From contig NZ_CP099547.1 of the NCBI RefSeq assembly GCF_023973165.1, positions 372,001 through 436,000 on the forward strand: a DNA stretch of 64,000 nucleotides, read 5' to 3'. Position 1 is the first letter of the stretch. Every line of letters starts with the position of its first letter. Source of the stretch: Arcanobacterium pinnipediorum (GTDB taxonomy: Bacteria; Actinomycetota; Actinomycetes; Actinomycetales; Actinomycetaceae). Below, one piece after another: positions 21,746-30,249 of this stretch. The translations under genes were made by a program, and so were the position numbers. A model generated the notes under the pieces. That model was not told where the DNA came from and ran no database searches. It was given only the letters and a program-made list of their open reading frames with translations.

Positions 21746-22705
21746 ATGAGTATGCCAGGATTTGGTGGAGTAGTTGATCTATCGACGCTCAAGAAAGATC
21801 CCCAGCCAGCTTCCTCGAATGCTCAGCCACAGGGGTTGAGTCAAGAAAATGGTTCTGCGCAAACGATCCCGGGGCCGTGGATTTTAGATGTTACCGAAAC
21901 GAATCTGGAATCGACGCTCCAGACGTCGATGAGCCTGCCCGTCGTCGTCGTTTTCACTGCACCGCAATCACAACACTCCCAAACCTTAGTTGCACAACTT
22001 AGCGAACTGATCACAAAATTTGGCGGGCAGATCCAACTAGCAATTGTTGACGCCTCGATTGAACAAGGGGTGGCTGGAGCATTCGGTATTCAGGCAGTGC
22101 CGTCGGTAGTAGCGCTATTGCAAGGTCAGCCGGTGCCGTTATTCCAAGGCCTTCCCGAACAAACAGCTATCGAAGATACGCTCACCAAACTCCTTGAAGC
22201 AGGACGCCAATATGGCCTTAGTGCAGTTTTGGATGGCGATAGTGCCGGGGTAGCCCCGGAACCAGAAATACCGCCGTTACACAAGGAAGGCCTAGCAGCT
22301 CTCGAAGCAGGCGATCTTGAGGGGGCACATGCTGCTTATCGGGCAGCGATCAAAGAAAACCCAGGGGACCAAGAAGCTCAAACTGCACTGCATCAAGTTG
22401 AACTACTCCAACGAGTCCAAGCGATAAATCCGGAAAATTCTCCGCTCCAAGCACAGAGCTTGATACATGCCGCTAGCAGTGCGCCGCTTAGCGATATCGA
22501 TGTCCATCTCCAAGCTAGTGACTTAGAGTTATCTTTCGGACATGCTGATGCGGCTTTTGCTCGGCTAATCGATGTTATTCGAGCAACCTCAGGGCAAGAT
22601 CGCGAACGGGCTCGTACCCGCTTATTGGCATTATTTGATATTGTGGGCCAACATTCACCCATAGTGGCCCAAGCCCGTAAAACATTGACGAGCGTGCTGT
22701 TTTAG
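21746..22705 (+). CDS. Thioredoxin-like/TPR protein (CnoX/YbbN type)
   Basis: A 319-residue cytoplasmic protein. The N-terminal half is a thioredoxin fold (VVVFTAPQSQHSQTLV, then FGIQAVPSVVALLQGQPV), in which the redox CXXC is replaced by SQHS. It therefore cannot act as a dithiol reductase. The C-terminal half is helical with TPR-like repeats (EGLAALEAGDLEGAHAAYRA). This architecture matches CnoX/YbbN, which hands clients to chaperones. It lies five bases after the lipoprotein gene. Confidence 0.85.
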   Translation: MSMPGFGGVVDLSTLKKDPQPASSNAQPQGLSQENGSAQTIPGPWILDVTETNLESTLQTSMSLPVVVVFTAPQSQHSQTLVAQLSELITKFGGQIQLAIVDASIEQGVAGAFGIQAVPSVVALLQGQPVPLFQGLPEQTAIEDTLTKLLEAGRQYGLSAVLDGDSAGVAPEPEIPPLHKEGLAALEAGDLEGAHAAYRAAIKENPGDQEAQTALHQVELLQRVQAINPENSPLQAQSLIHAASSAPLSDIDVHLQASDLELSFGHADAAFARLIDVIRATSGQDRERARTRLLALFDIVGQHSPIVAQARKTLTSVLF

Positions 22706-22760
22706 AGGTGCCCTAAGCTGTTTGAGGCTAGCTCGCAACAGCTTAAGATGCTGGCGTCAA

Positions 22761-23771
22761 TCATTTACGTGGCGGCGTAGTTGATTCTCGTACAATGAGT
22801 TCTGGCTCAAATTTCATAGCTCCAATTGATGATTGAGTACCATTGATCATCCCGATCAGAGTAGTGACAGCGGTTTCGCACATTGTTTTTACCGGTTGGT
22901 GAAGTGTGGTTAGTGGCGGATTCGTAAAGGCGTTGAGCGGGGAATCATCATAGCCAACGATTGATAGATCTTCGGGAATGCGTAAGCCAGATGATTGGCA
23001 ATAGCGAATAGCGCCGTATGCCATCACGTCTGAAGCAAAAATAATAGCCGTGCAGCCTTGAGCTATGAGGTCAGTGCATGCTGAGACGCCTCCTTCAACC
23101 GTGAAGAGAGTGTGTGAGCGGTGGGCGTGCTCGCGCGGAAGCATTCGTGCCATTGTTTCAATGAATGTTTCGGTTTTTACTCGTGCGGGACCAAAACGAA
23201 TCGGGCCGGTAGCTAGTCCGATCTTTTTATGGCCCAGCCCCACCAAGTGGCGCACTGATTGGCGAATTGCTGAGGCGTCGTCGGTTGAGAAATCAGGTAT
23301 TGACAGTCCGGAATTGAAACCATTCATGGTGACAAACGGTATCCCCAATGCAGTGATGCGATGGTATCGTTCTAAGCTAGCGGTCGCATCGGCGTGCAGG
23401 CCCGAGACGAAAATCAGACCATCAACGCGATGTTCTACCATGGCCTCTACATAGGAATCCTCAGTAGCCCCACCAGCGATCTGTGTTCCTAGTAGCGGGG
23501 TGTAGCCATGCATCGTCATGGCACCTTCAAGATACTGAGCAAACTGTGGAAAGATTGGATTGGTCAATTCGGGAAGTATCAGGCCAATGAGCCCACCACT
23601 GCGTTCGCGCAGTTGCTCAGGGCGTTCATAACCAAGTAAGTCCAGAGCCGCTAGAACTGCTTGGCGCGTATCTGGGGCAACAGAATGTTTGCCGTTTAAG
23701 ACGCGCGAAACAGTAGCTGTTGATACCCCGGCATGTGTAGCCAGGTCCGCTAACCGGATTCGCTTGGTCAT
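22761..23771 (-). CDS. LacI-family transcriptional repressor, probable regulator of malEFG
   Basis: A 336-residue regulator with a LacI helix-turn-helix at the N-terminus (RLADLATHAGVSTATVSRVLNG) and a periplasmic-binding-like sensor domain (LIGLILPELTNPIFPQFAQ, IVGYDDSPLNAFTNPPLTTL). AAGGAG precedes the ATG. It is divergent from malE across a 326-base gap holding two palindromes centred on TTGCAA, as expected of a local repressor that also controls itself. The probable inducer is maltose or a maltodextrin, inferred from the target genes. Confidence 0.9.
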   Translation of the reverse strand: MTKRIRLADLATHAGVSTATVSRVLNGKHSVAPDTRQAVLAALDLLGYERPEQLRERSGGLIGLILPELTNPIFPQFAQYLEGAMTMHGYTPLLGTQIAGGATEDSYVEAMVEHRVDGLIFVSGLHADATASLERYHRITALGIPFVTMNGFNSGLSIPDFSTDDASAIRQSVRHLVGLGHKKIGLATGPIRFGPARVKTETFIETMARMLPREHAHRSHTLFTVEGGVSACTDLIAQGCTAIIFASDVMAYGAIRYCQSSGLRIPEDLSIVGYDDSPLNAFTNPPLTTLHQPVKTMCETAVTTLIGMINGTQSSIGAMKFEPELIVRESTTPPRK

Positions 23772-23803
23772 GGGAGCTCCTTCGCTCGTTCCATTTTAAC
23801 AAA

Positions 23804-23822
23804 GAAATTTTGCAAAAATTTC
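23804..23822. promoter_or_regulatory. Probable LacI-type operator near the repressor start
   Basis: A perfect 10-base palindrome TTTTGCAAAA (23808-23817) inside a wider, one-base-offset inverted repeat GAAATTT...AAATTTC. It is about 33 bases upstream of the repressor start codon, suiting autoregulation. The core TTGCAA is shared with the site at 23951. Confidence 0.6.
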
Positions 23823-23950
23823 TGGGGATTCCACAGCTAACGATACCCTGTAGTGCAGCGCAGTTGTCTATTTTTCAAGAGTATATCACGTAAATTGGGG
23901 TTAGCTTGGACGCAGAAGAGATACGGCGAAGAACCTTGTGTGGGCCGATT

Positions 23951-23960
23951 TCTTGCAAGA
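23951..23960. promoter_or_regulatory. Probable LacI-type operator upstream of malE promoter
   Basis: A perfect 10-base palindrome TCTTGCAAGA ending 13 bases before the putative -35 box of malE. It has the same TTGCAA centre as the palindrome at 23808. Confidence 0.55.
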
Positions 23961-23973
23961 TATGTGAAAAGAA

Positions 23974-24001
23974 TTGCATAAATCAGTCGTATCGTTATAC
24001 T
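23974..24001 (+). promoter_or_regulatory. Putative malE promoter
   Basis: A TTGCAT -35-like box (23974-23979) and a TATACT -10-like box (23996-24001) with 16-base spacing, about 97 bases before the malE start. The rest of the 23772-24097 gap shows nothing more than the two palindromes. Confidence 0.6.
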
Positions 24002-24097
24002 GAAAACACAACACATGAGCAGCGTTGCTCTTAACTCACTACGTGCTCGTTGCCTATGTTCACCAAACTGCACAGTTATAACCCTTGAGGAGAAAAA

Positions 24098-25333
24098 ATG
24101 CGTCGTGGCATTGCACTCTTAGCTATTACCGGAATGGCGATCGCCGGACTTACCGGTTGCGGATCGTCAGATTCAGGAAAAGCGTCAGATAATTCAACCG
24201 CGTCCGAAAGCCCATCAACAGACGCCGCGTTAACGGTGTGGGTGGATGACAATCGTAAGCCAGCGTTTGAGATCGCGGCACAAAAATATGAAGAAGAAAC
24301 TGGAAACAAGGTCGAACTGGTTGTCAAAGAAAATGACCAGATTCGTTCCGAATTTGCAGCTCAAGTTCCCACCGGTAAAGGTCCAGATATTACCTTCGGC
24401 GCTCATGATTGGTTAGGCGAATTCGTCACTAACGGTATTGTTGCCCCCATCGAGCTTGGCGATAAGGCTAGCGAATTTTCCGATATTGCGTTGAAAGCAT
24501 TTTCCTATGATGGACAAACTTATGGCGTTCCCTATGCAGTAGAGAATATTGCGATCATCCGTAATGCTGACTTGGCTAAGGATCCAACTCCGGCAACGTT
24601 TGATGAAATGATCGCTGCTGGCAAGGCAACCGGTGCTCCAACTCCGTTCATGGTCCAGGTTGATGAAAAGGGCGATCCGTTCCACATGTATCCCTTCGAA
24701 TCCTCGTTCTCGGGCCCAGTTTTCAAAACCGACGCTGATGGAAACTACACCCCAGAGCTCAACCTCGGTGGCGAAAAGGGTGAAGCATTCGCACAGTGGC
24801 TAGGAGCAAAAGCTGCTGCCGGCGAGCTTTCTGCCGCATGGACCTACGATATCGTCGTCGAAGCATTTAAGAAGGGCGAAGTACCGTTTATTCTTGGTGG
24901 CCCATGGATGCTCGGTGATTTCAAAGGCATGAACATCTCCGTTGATCCGATCCCAGCTGCCGGTGACATGCCAGCAGCACCTTTCGTTGGCGTCCAGGGT
25001 GGTTTCATCTCTGCAAAGTCAGAAAACCAACTTCTCGCAACTGACTTCCTAGTCAACTATGTTGGTTCTGAAGAAGTCCAAGATGCCCTCTACGAAGCCG
25101 GCCAGCGCACACCGGCGCTGAAAGCCTCAGCCACAAAGATCGAATCTGATCCAGTGGCCGCTGGTTTTGCTCGAGCGGGCCAAGCAGGACTCCCAATGCC
25201 ATCACTTCCACAGATGGGCTCAGTATGGAGCTTCTGGGGAGCAACCGAAGCTCAGATTATCGGCGGCGCAGATCCAGTAGCAACCTGGCAGAAGATGATC
25301 ACCGATATCGAAAATGAAATTGCTGCGAAGTAA
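24098..25333 (+). CDS. malE: Maltose/maltodextrin ABC transporter substrate-binding lipoprotein
   Basis: A 411-residue extracytoplasmic binding protein anchored through Cys21 (lipobox GLTGC). The mature part reads as a MalE-type carbohydrate-binding protein (LTVWVDDNRKPAFEIAAQKY, GPDITFGAHDWLGEFVTNG, PFILGGPWMLGDFKGMN). GAGGAG precedes the ATG. It is the first gene of malE-malF-malG, opposite a LacI-type regulator and next to glycogen genes, which supports maltodextrin as ligand. A stem-loop separates it from malF. Confidence 0.92.
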   Translation: MRRGIALLAITGMAIAGLTGCGSSDSGKASDNSTASESPSTDAALTVWVDDNRKPAFEIAAQKYEEETGNKVELVVKENDQIRSEFAAQVPTGKGPDITFGAHDWLGEFVTNGIVAPIELGDKASEFSDIALKAFSYDGQTYGVPYAVENIAIIRNADLAKDPTPATFDEMIAAGKATGAPTPFMVQVDEKGDPFHMYPFESSFSGPVFKTDADGNYTPELNLGGEKGEAFAQWLGAKAAAGELSAAWTYDIVVEAFKKGEVPFILGGPWMLGDFKGMNISVDPIPAAGDMPAAPFVGVQGGFISAKSENQLLATDFLVNYVGSEEVQDALYEAGQRTPALKASATKIESDPVAAGFARAGQAGLPMPSLPQMGSVWSFWGATEAQIIGGADPVATWQKMITDIENEIAAK

Positions 25334-25344
25334 TGTCATGTAGC

Positions 25345-25383
25345 AGAGACGGCCTCGTCACCTTTAGGGGCGGGGTCGTCTCT
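25345..25383 (+). other. Intergenic stem-loop between malE and malF
   Basis: A 13-bp stem with two G-U pairs (25345-25357 with 25371-25383) and a 13-base loop, without a T-run. Such hairpins between binding-protein and permease genes are known to stabilise the upstream mRNA or attenuate readthrough, giving more binding protein than permease. That role is inferred. Confidence 0.55.
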
Positions 25384-25400
25384 CGTATCAGGAGATAGAA

Positions 25401-27017
25401 ATGTCGCAGATGATTAAGCCTAGTCAGGCATCGCTTAACCGAAAGGCGCGACGAGCCAAATTATCACGCCGAGACTCAGCTGCCACCACGTGGGGGAAAG
25501 GCTTTGTCGTCAAACTGGTTTTGATGGCGATCGTCAACGCTCTAGGAATCTATATTGTTTTCACTGCCTTCGGGGTAGGCTCAACCGCCCTGGCAGCCCT
25601 CATGATTGTCCTCTTAGTGGCACTAGATTGGGTGTATTTTTCTCGCAAGACCTTAGCGTTGAAATATCTCGCACCAGGTTTAGTGTTTTTGCTGATATTC
25701 CAGGCCTTCGTGATCCTCTACACCGCATATATCGCATTTACCAACTACGGTCATCAACACACCCTTGACAAGCAGTCAGCAATCGAGTCAATTCTGTTGC
25801 AGAACTCCTCCCAGCGTGTGCCAGACTCACCGCAGTACCCGCTCGTCGTCGTCGAACAAAACGGTGAACTAGGTTTCGCCGTGATCGATCCAGATGAGAA
25901 GGTTATAAAGGCAGGAACCGCCACACAGCAATTAACCGAAGTTGATGGAACGTTCACGGGATCGAAAATCACCGAAGTCGAAGGCTATCGTATCGTTGCG
26001 TTATCTGAGCTCGGCAAGCGCCAAAACGAGGTAACCCAGCTACGTGTAGCCCTCAGTGATGACCCCGACGAAGGAGCTATCGGTACCCAGACGGGAACAG
26101 TTGGCTATCAGTTTATTTCCACCGTGAAATATGATGCTCAGACCGATACGATGACTGATATTTCTACCGGCACGGTCTATCATGCAAACGACAATACGGG
26201 CTTTTTTGAGGCCGACGACGGCTCAACGATTAACGTTGGCTGGCGCGTTATTGTTGGGTTCGCTAATTTTGCAAAGGGCTTTGGTGATTCGCGATATGCC
26301 CAACCATTCCTACAAGTTTTGATATGGAATGTTATTTTTGCACTCATGTCTGTTATCACCACCTTCCTCTTAGGAATGGTTTTGGCGATTGTGCTCAACG
26401 ATGAGCGGCTTAAGGGACGAAAACTTTATCGAACGCTATTGTTGTTGCCTTATGCTTTCCCTACATTTATGACGGCGTTCCTATTTGCTGGTTTAATGAA
26501 TCGCAGCTATGGCTTCTTTAATCAAGTATTAGGAGTAGAAGTACCATGGCTAACCGACCCGACGATGGCAAAGGTTTCTATCATCTTAGTCAATTTGTGG
26601 ATGGGCTTTCCGTACATGTTCCTGATCGTAACTGGCGCCCTCCAAGCTATTCCCGGCGAGTTAACCGAGGCGGCTAAAATCGACGGAGCTTCACCATTCC
26701 AAGCATGGCGAAATGTGACGTTGCCACAGCTCATGATTTCCTTAACTCCGTTGTTGATCGCATCATTTGCATTTAATTTCAACAACTTCAATCTGATTTT
26801 CATGCTTAATGGCGGTGGTCCACGAATGAGTGATGCTTCGGTACCTGTTGGGCATACCGATATCCTCATCTCGATGGTGTACAAGATTGCGGGCCTAACC
26901 GGAGAAGCCGCACCAAACTATGGGTTAGCTGCCGCTATGTCCTTAGTGATCTTCTTGATCGTTGGCTCGGTTTCCCTCTACTCCTTTAAGAAATCTAAGT
27001 CGCTGGAGGTGATGTGA
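25401..27017 (+). CDS. malF: Maltodextrin ABC transporter permease MalF
   Basis: A 538-residue inner-membrane permease. Several N-terminal helices are followed by a long extracytoplasmic domain (about residues 120-290), as in E. coli MalF. The C-terminal permease core carries the EAA loop EAAKIDGASPFQAWRNVTLP, which docks on the ATPase. The start is ATG 25401 with AGGAGA upstream. It overlaps malG. No MalK ATPase gene is nearby. Confidence 0.92.
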   Translation: MSQMIKPSQASLNRKARRAKLSRRDSAATTWGKGFVVKLVLMAIVNALGIYIVFTAFGVGSTALAALMIVLLVALDWVYFSRKTLALKYLAPGLVFLLIFQAFVILYTAYIAFTNYGHQHTLDKQSAIESILLQNSSQRVPDSPQYPLVVVEQNGELGFAVIDPDEKVIKAGTATQQLTEVDGTFTGSKITEVEGYRIVALSELGKRQNEVTQLRVALSDDPDEGAIGTQTGTVGYQFISTVKYDAQTDTMTDISTGTVYHANDNTGFFEADDGSTINVGWRVIVGFANFAKGFGDSRYAQPFLQVLIWNVIFALMSVITTFLLGMVLAIVLNDERLKGRKLYRTLLLLPYAFPTFMTAFLFAGLMNRSYGFFNQVLGVEVPWLTDPTMAKVSIILVNLWMGFPYMFLIVTGALQAIPGELTEAAKIDGASPFQAWRNVTLPQLMISLTPLLIASFAFNFNNFNLIFMLNGGGPRMSDASVPVGHTDILISMVYKIAGLTGEAAPNYGLAAAMSLVIFLIVGSVSLYSFKKSKSLEVM

Positions 27018-27019
27018 TC

Positions 27020-27913
27020 ATGGAAAACACTGTTATTAGTCCTGCAGTAACTGCTAATAAGGTTCCTTTTGGTAAGTGGGTACGGGAGACCGGTTTCCGG
27101 CATGTGATTGCTGTTATTGCGGTTGCTTATGCGGCATTCCCGATTTTGTATATCGTTTCAGCAGCACTCAATCCGAATATCAAGACCACGCTCACGGGTG
27201 CTAATGAGATGTTCTCGGTTGTTTCGGGAGAAAACTTTGCCGAACTATCGGATACGATTTTTTGGACCTGGTTTTCTAACACGTTGTTCATTGGTGTAAC
27301 GACGGCGATCGGCACAGTGCTCATGGGTGCGGCAGCCGCATACGCATTTTCCCGGTTCCGCTTCTCGGGGCGCAAAGTAACACTGATGTCACTGATGGTG
27401 ATACAGATGTTCCCACAGTTGCTTACCTTCGTGGCAATCTTCTTGTTGCTTACCACGTTGGGTGAAGTTTTCCCAGTATTAGGTATTGATTCGAAACTAG
27501 CGTTGATCTGTGTATATCTCGGTGGCGCGTTGGGTGCGAACACTTTCCTTATGTATGGTTTCTTCAATTCGATTCCGATGGAGCTTGATGAGGCGGCCAA
27601 GATCGATGGTGCAACGCATTCGCAAGTTTATTGGACAATCATCATGCCGTTGGTTATCCCGATACTTGCTGTGGTGGGATTGTTGAGCTTCATTGCTGCG
27701 TTCAACGACTTCATCTTGGCGCGTACAATTCTTACCTCCCAGGAAAATTGGACGCTCGCAGTAGGAATGAACTTGTGGGTTGGTGGAAATGAGAAGAACT
27801 GGGATTGGTTTGCGGCTGGTTCGATTATTGCCGCTGTTCCAATATTGTTGCTCTTCTTGTTCTTACAGAAATACATTGTTTCTGGTCTGACTGGCGGCGC
27901 AGTCAAGGGCTAG
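27020..27913 (+). CDS. malG: Maltodextrin ABC transporter permease MalG
   Basis: A 297-residue permease with six membrane segments and the EAA loop DEAAKIDGATHSQVYWTIIMPL. ATG 27020 has GGAGG ten bases upstream. GTG 27014, overlapping the malF stop, is also possible. It pairs with MalF to form the membrane channel. Ends at a strong terminator. Confidence 0.92.
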   Translation: MENTVISPAVTANKVPFGKWVRETGFRHVIAVIAVAYAAFPILYIVSAALNPNIKTTLTGANEMFSVVSGENFAELSDTIFWTWFSNTLFIGVTTAIGTVLMGAAAAYAFSRFRFSGRKVTLMSLMVIQMFPQLLTFVAIFLLLTTLGEVFPVLGIDSKLALICVYLGGALGANTFLMYGFFNSIPMELDEAAKIDGATHSQVYWTIIMPLVIPILAVVGLLSFIAAFNDFILARTILTSQENWTLAVGMNLWVGGNEKNWDWFAAGSIIAAVPILLLFLFLQKYIVSGLTGGAVKG

Positions 27914-27924
27914 AATATGCAGAG

Positions 27925-27963
27925 GTAATGGCGCGATGAGCATTGTGCTCATCGCGCCATTAC
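27925..27963. terminator. Terminator between malG and glgB
   Basis: A perfect 18-bp stem (27925-27942 with 27946-27963) with a 3-base loop, between the convergent malG and glgB genes. It can serve both strands. The downstream T-run (GTTGTTTG) is modest. Confidence 0.8.
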
Positions 27964-28017
27964 GTTGTTTGCTAGGGGGTGATGAAAGAATCTGCTCACC
28001 CGCGCAGAGAGGCTATC

Positions 28018-30201
28018 TCACTTCTTCGGTGTGAGGTAAACCGCGCCCAGTGGTGGTAGTTGCACGAGTGCCGATTGGGCTCGACCATTCCACGGCACGT
28101 CTTCGGTGCGTACCGATCCCATATTGCCAACACCAGATCCGCCGTACTCAAGTGCATCAGTATTGACAATTTCTTCCCATTCGCCTTCGAGGGGGAGCCC
28201 GATCCGGTAGTCCAGGTGCGGGGTGCCGGCGAAGTTCAAGGCGACGACGACGATATCATCGTCGATTGAGGACTTTCGGATGAAGGTCAAGACGTTGTTA
28301 TCGCCGTCTGAACCATCGATCCATTCAAACCCGCGTTGGGTGAAATCGTCTGACCACAGTGCGCTGTGTTCTTTATAGACGGTGTTGAGCCGAGCTAGGC
28401 AGGTCATAATTCCATCGTGGCTTGGGTTATCGATAAGCCACCAGTCAAGACCTTTGCCTTCGTTCCATTCTGAGATCTGGGCAAACTCTTGGCCCATAAA
28501 GAGCAACTGCTTGCCGGGATGAGCCCACTGGTAACCGAAGAGTAACCGTAGCCCGGCGAGTTTTTGCCAAGGATCGCCAGGCATCTTTTCATACAGGGAA
28601 CCTTTACCGTGAACGACCTCATCGTGGGAGATGGGGAGCGCAAACTGCTCAGAAAAAGCGTAGACGAGGGAGAAGGTGATTTCTCCGTGATGCCAGCGCC
28701 GGTTGATCGGTTCTTCTTGCATATAGCGCAGGGTGTCATTCATCCACCCCATATTCCATTTCAGCCCATACCCTAACCCACCTTCGGAGGTCATGCGAGT
28801 TACGCCTTCCCACGAGGTTGATTCTTCGGCGATCATCATAATGCCGGGATGGTTTCGATATGCGGTGGCGTTTGTTTCTTGGATGAAGGAGATGGCTTCG
28901 AGATTTTCGCGCCCACCATACTGGTTGGGCTCCCATTGTCCGGCTTCGCGTGAATAATCAAGGTAGAGCATCGAAGCTACTGCATCGACGCGAATACCGT
29001 CAATATGGAATTCTTCTAACCAGTACAGCGCGTTAGCAACGAGGAAGTTTTTTACTTCATTGCGGCCGAAGTTAAATACGTAGGTACCCCAATCTGGGTG
29101 TTCGCCACGCATCGGGTTAGGATCTTCAAATAGTGGGGTGCCGTCAAACCGTGCTAGTGCCCAATCATCTTTCGGGAAGTGGGCTGGTACCCAATCCATA
29201 ATGACGCCGATTCCGGCCTTGTGCAGTTCATTGATGAGATACCGAAGTTCATCTGGGGTGCCGAATCGAGCTGTGGGAGAATAATAGCCGGTGACTTGGT
29301 ATCCCCATGAGGGGCCGAAGGGGTGTTCGGCAAGCGGCATGAATTCGACGTGAGTGAAGCCTAAATACTTTACGTGGCCGATGAGTTGTTCGGCGAGCTC
29401 TTTGAAATCGAGCCCCATGCGCCACGAGCCGAGGTGGACTTCGTAGATGGAAATAGGGCCAGAGTGTGGATCGCGTGCGCTGCGTTGGTCTAACCAGGCT
29501 TGGTCGCTCCACGTGAAATGATCAGCGGTGATAATCGAAGCTGTTGATGGTGGAACCTCAGTACGGCGTGCAAACGGATCTGCTTTTTGGTGCCAGGAGC
29601 CGTCAGGGAATTGAATTTCGAACTTGTAGCGGGCATCTTCATGGGCACCTGGAACGAAAAGTTCCCATACCCCCGACGTGCCCATGCTACGCATGGCAGA
29701 TACGGCACCGTTCCATCCGTTGAAATCGCCAACAACGCGTACCGCAAGAGCATTGGGTGCCCACACGGCAAAGGCAGTTCCAGAGACTTTCCCCATCTCG
29801 GTTTCGTAGCTAGTTAGATGAGCGCCTAGGACATCCCAGAGCCGTTCATGGCGTCCTTCATTAAACAGATAGGTGTCCATTTCGCCTACGGTGGGTAGGA
29901 ACCGGTAGCCATCATCACCTAGAGAATCAAAATCGCCGTAGCGTGCCCGAATACGGTAGTCTCGAATTTCTTTACCCGGCAAGACCGCAACCCACACGCC
30001 ATTGTGTTCGTGGGTTGCGCGGTATTCGGCTCCTCGGGTGAGGATGACGACGTCGTCAGCGAGCTGACGAATCACACGAATCGTAACGTTTTCTCCGTCC
30101 GAGTGTGGGCCGAGAATATCATGCGGGGCATGATAGTAACCGTTGGAGATGGCATCGAGTAGTTCATTACTGACCGATATTGGTTCAAGCTGTGCGTTCA
30201 T
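28018..30201 (-). CDS. glgB: 1,4-alpha-glucan branching enzyme
   Basis: Introduces alpha-1,6 branches into glycogen. It has 727 residues: N-terminal CBM48-type beta domains, then a GH13 barrel with DGIRVDAVASMLYLDYSR (nucleophile Asp), EEST (acid/base Glu) and LPISHDEVVHGKGSL (third Asp), then a C-terminal beta domain. Last gene of the ogt-glgE-treS-mak-glgB set, 48 bases after mak. In this pathway it branches the linear glucan made by GlgE. Confidence 0.96.
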   Translation of the reverse strand: MNAQLEPISVSNELLDAISNGYYHAPHDILGPHSDGENVTIRVIRQLADDVVILTRGAEYRATHEHNGVWVAVLPGKEIRDYRIRARYGDFDSLGDDGYRFLPTVGEMDTYLFNEGRHERLWDVLGAHLTSYETEMGKVSGTAFAVWAPNALAVRVVGDFNGWNGAVSAMRSMGTSGVWELFVPGAHEDARYKFEIQFPDGSWHQKADPFARRTEVPPSTASIITADHFTWSDQAWLDQRSARDPHSGPISIYEVHLGSWRMGLDFKELAEQLIGHVKYLGFTHVEFMPLAEHPFGPSWGYQVTGYYSPTARFGTPDELRYLINELHKAGIGVIMDWVPAHFPKDDWALARFDGTPLFEDPNPMRGEHPDWGTYVFNFGRNEVKNFLVANALYWLEEFHIDGIRVDAVASMLYLDYSREAGQWEPNQYGGRENLEAISFIQETNATAYRNHPGIMMIAEESTSWEGVTRMTSEGGLGYGLKWNMGWMNDTLRYMQEEPINRRWHHGEITFSLVYAFSEQFALPISHDEVVHGKGSLYEKMPGDPWQKLAGLRLLFGYQWAHPGKQLLFMGQEFAQISEWNEGKGLDWWLIDNPSHDGIMTCLARLNTVYKEHSALWSDDFTQRGFEWIDGSDGDNNVLTFIRKSSIDDDIVVVALNFAGTPHLDYRIGLPLEGEWEEIVNTDALEYGGSGVGNMGSVRTEDVPWNGRAQSALVQLPPLGAVYLTPKK

Positions 30202-30249
30202 ACGTTTATTTTCCCATGTTTTTGTGTGATGTACATCTAATAATGCGAT

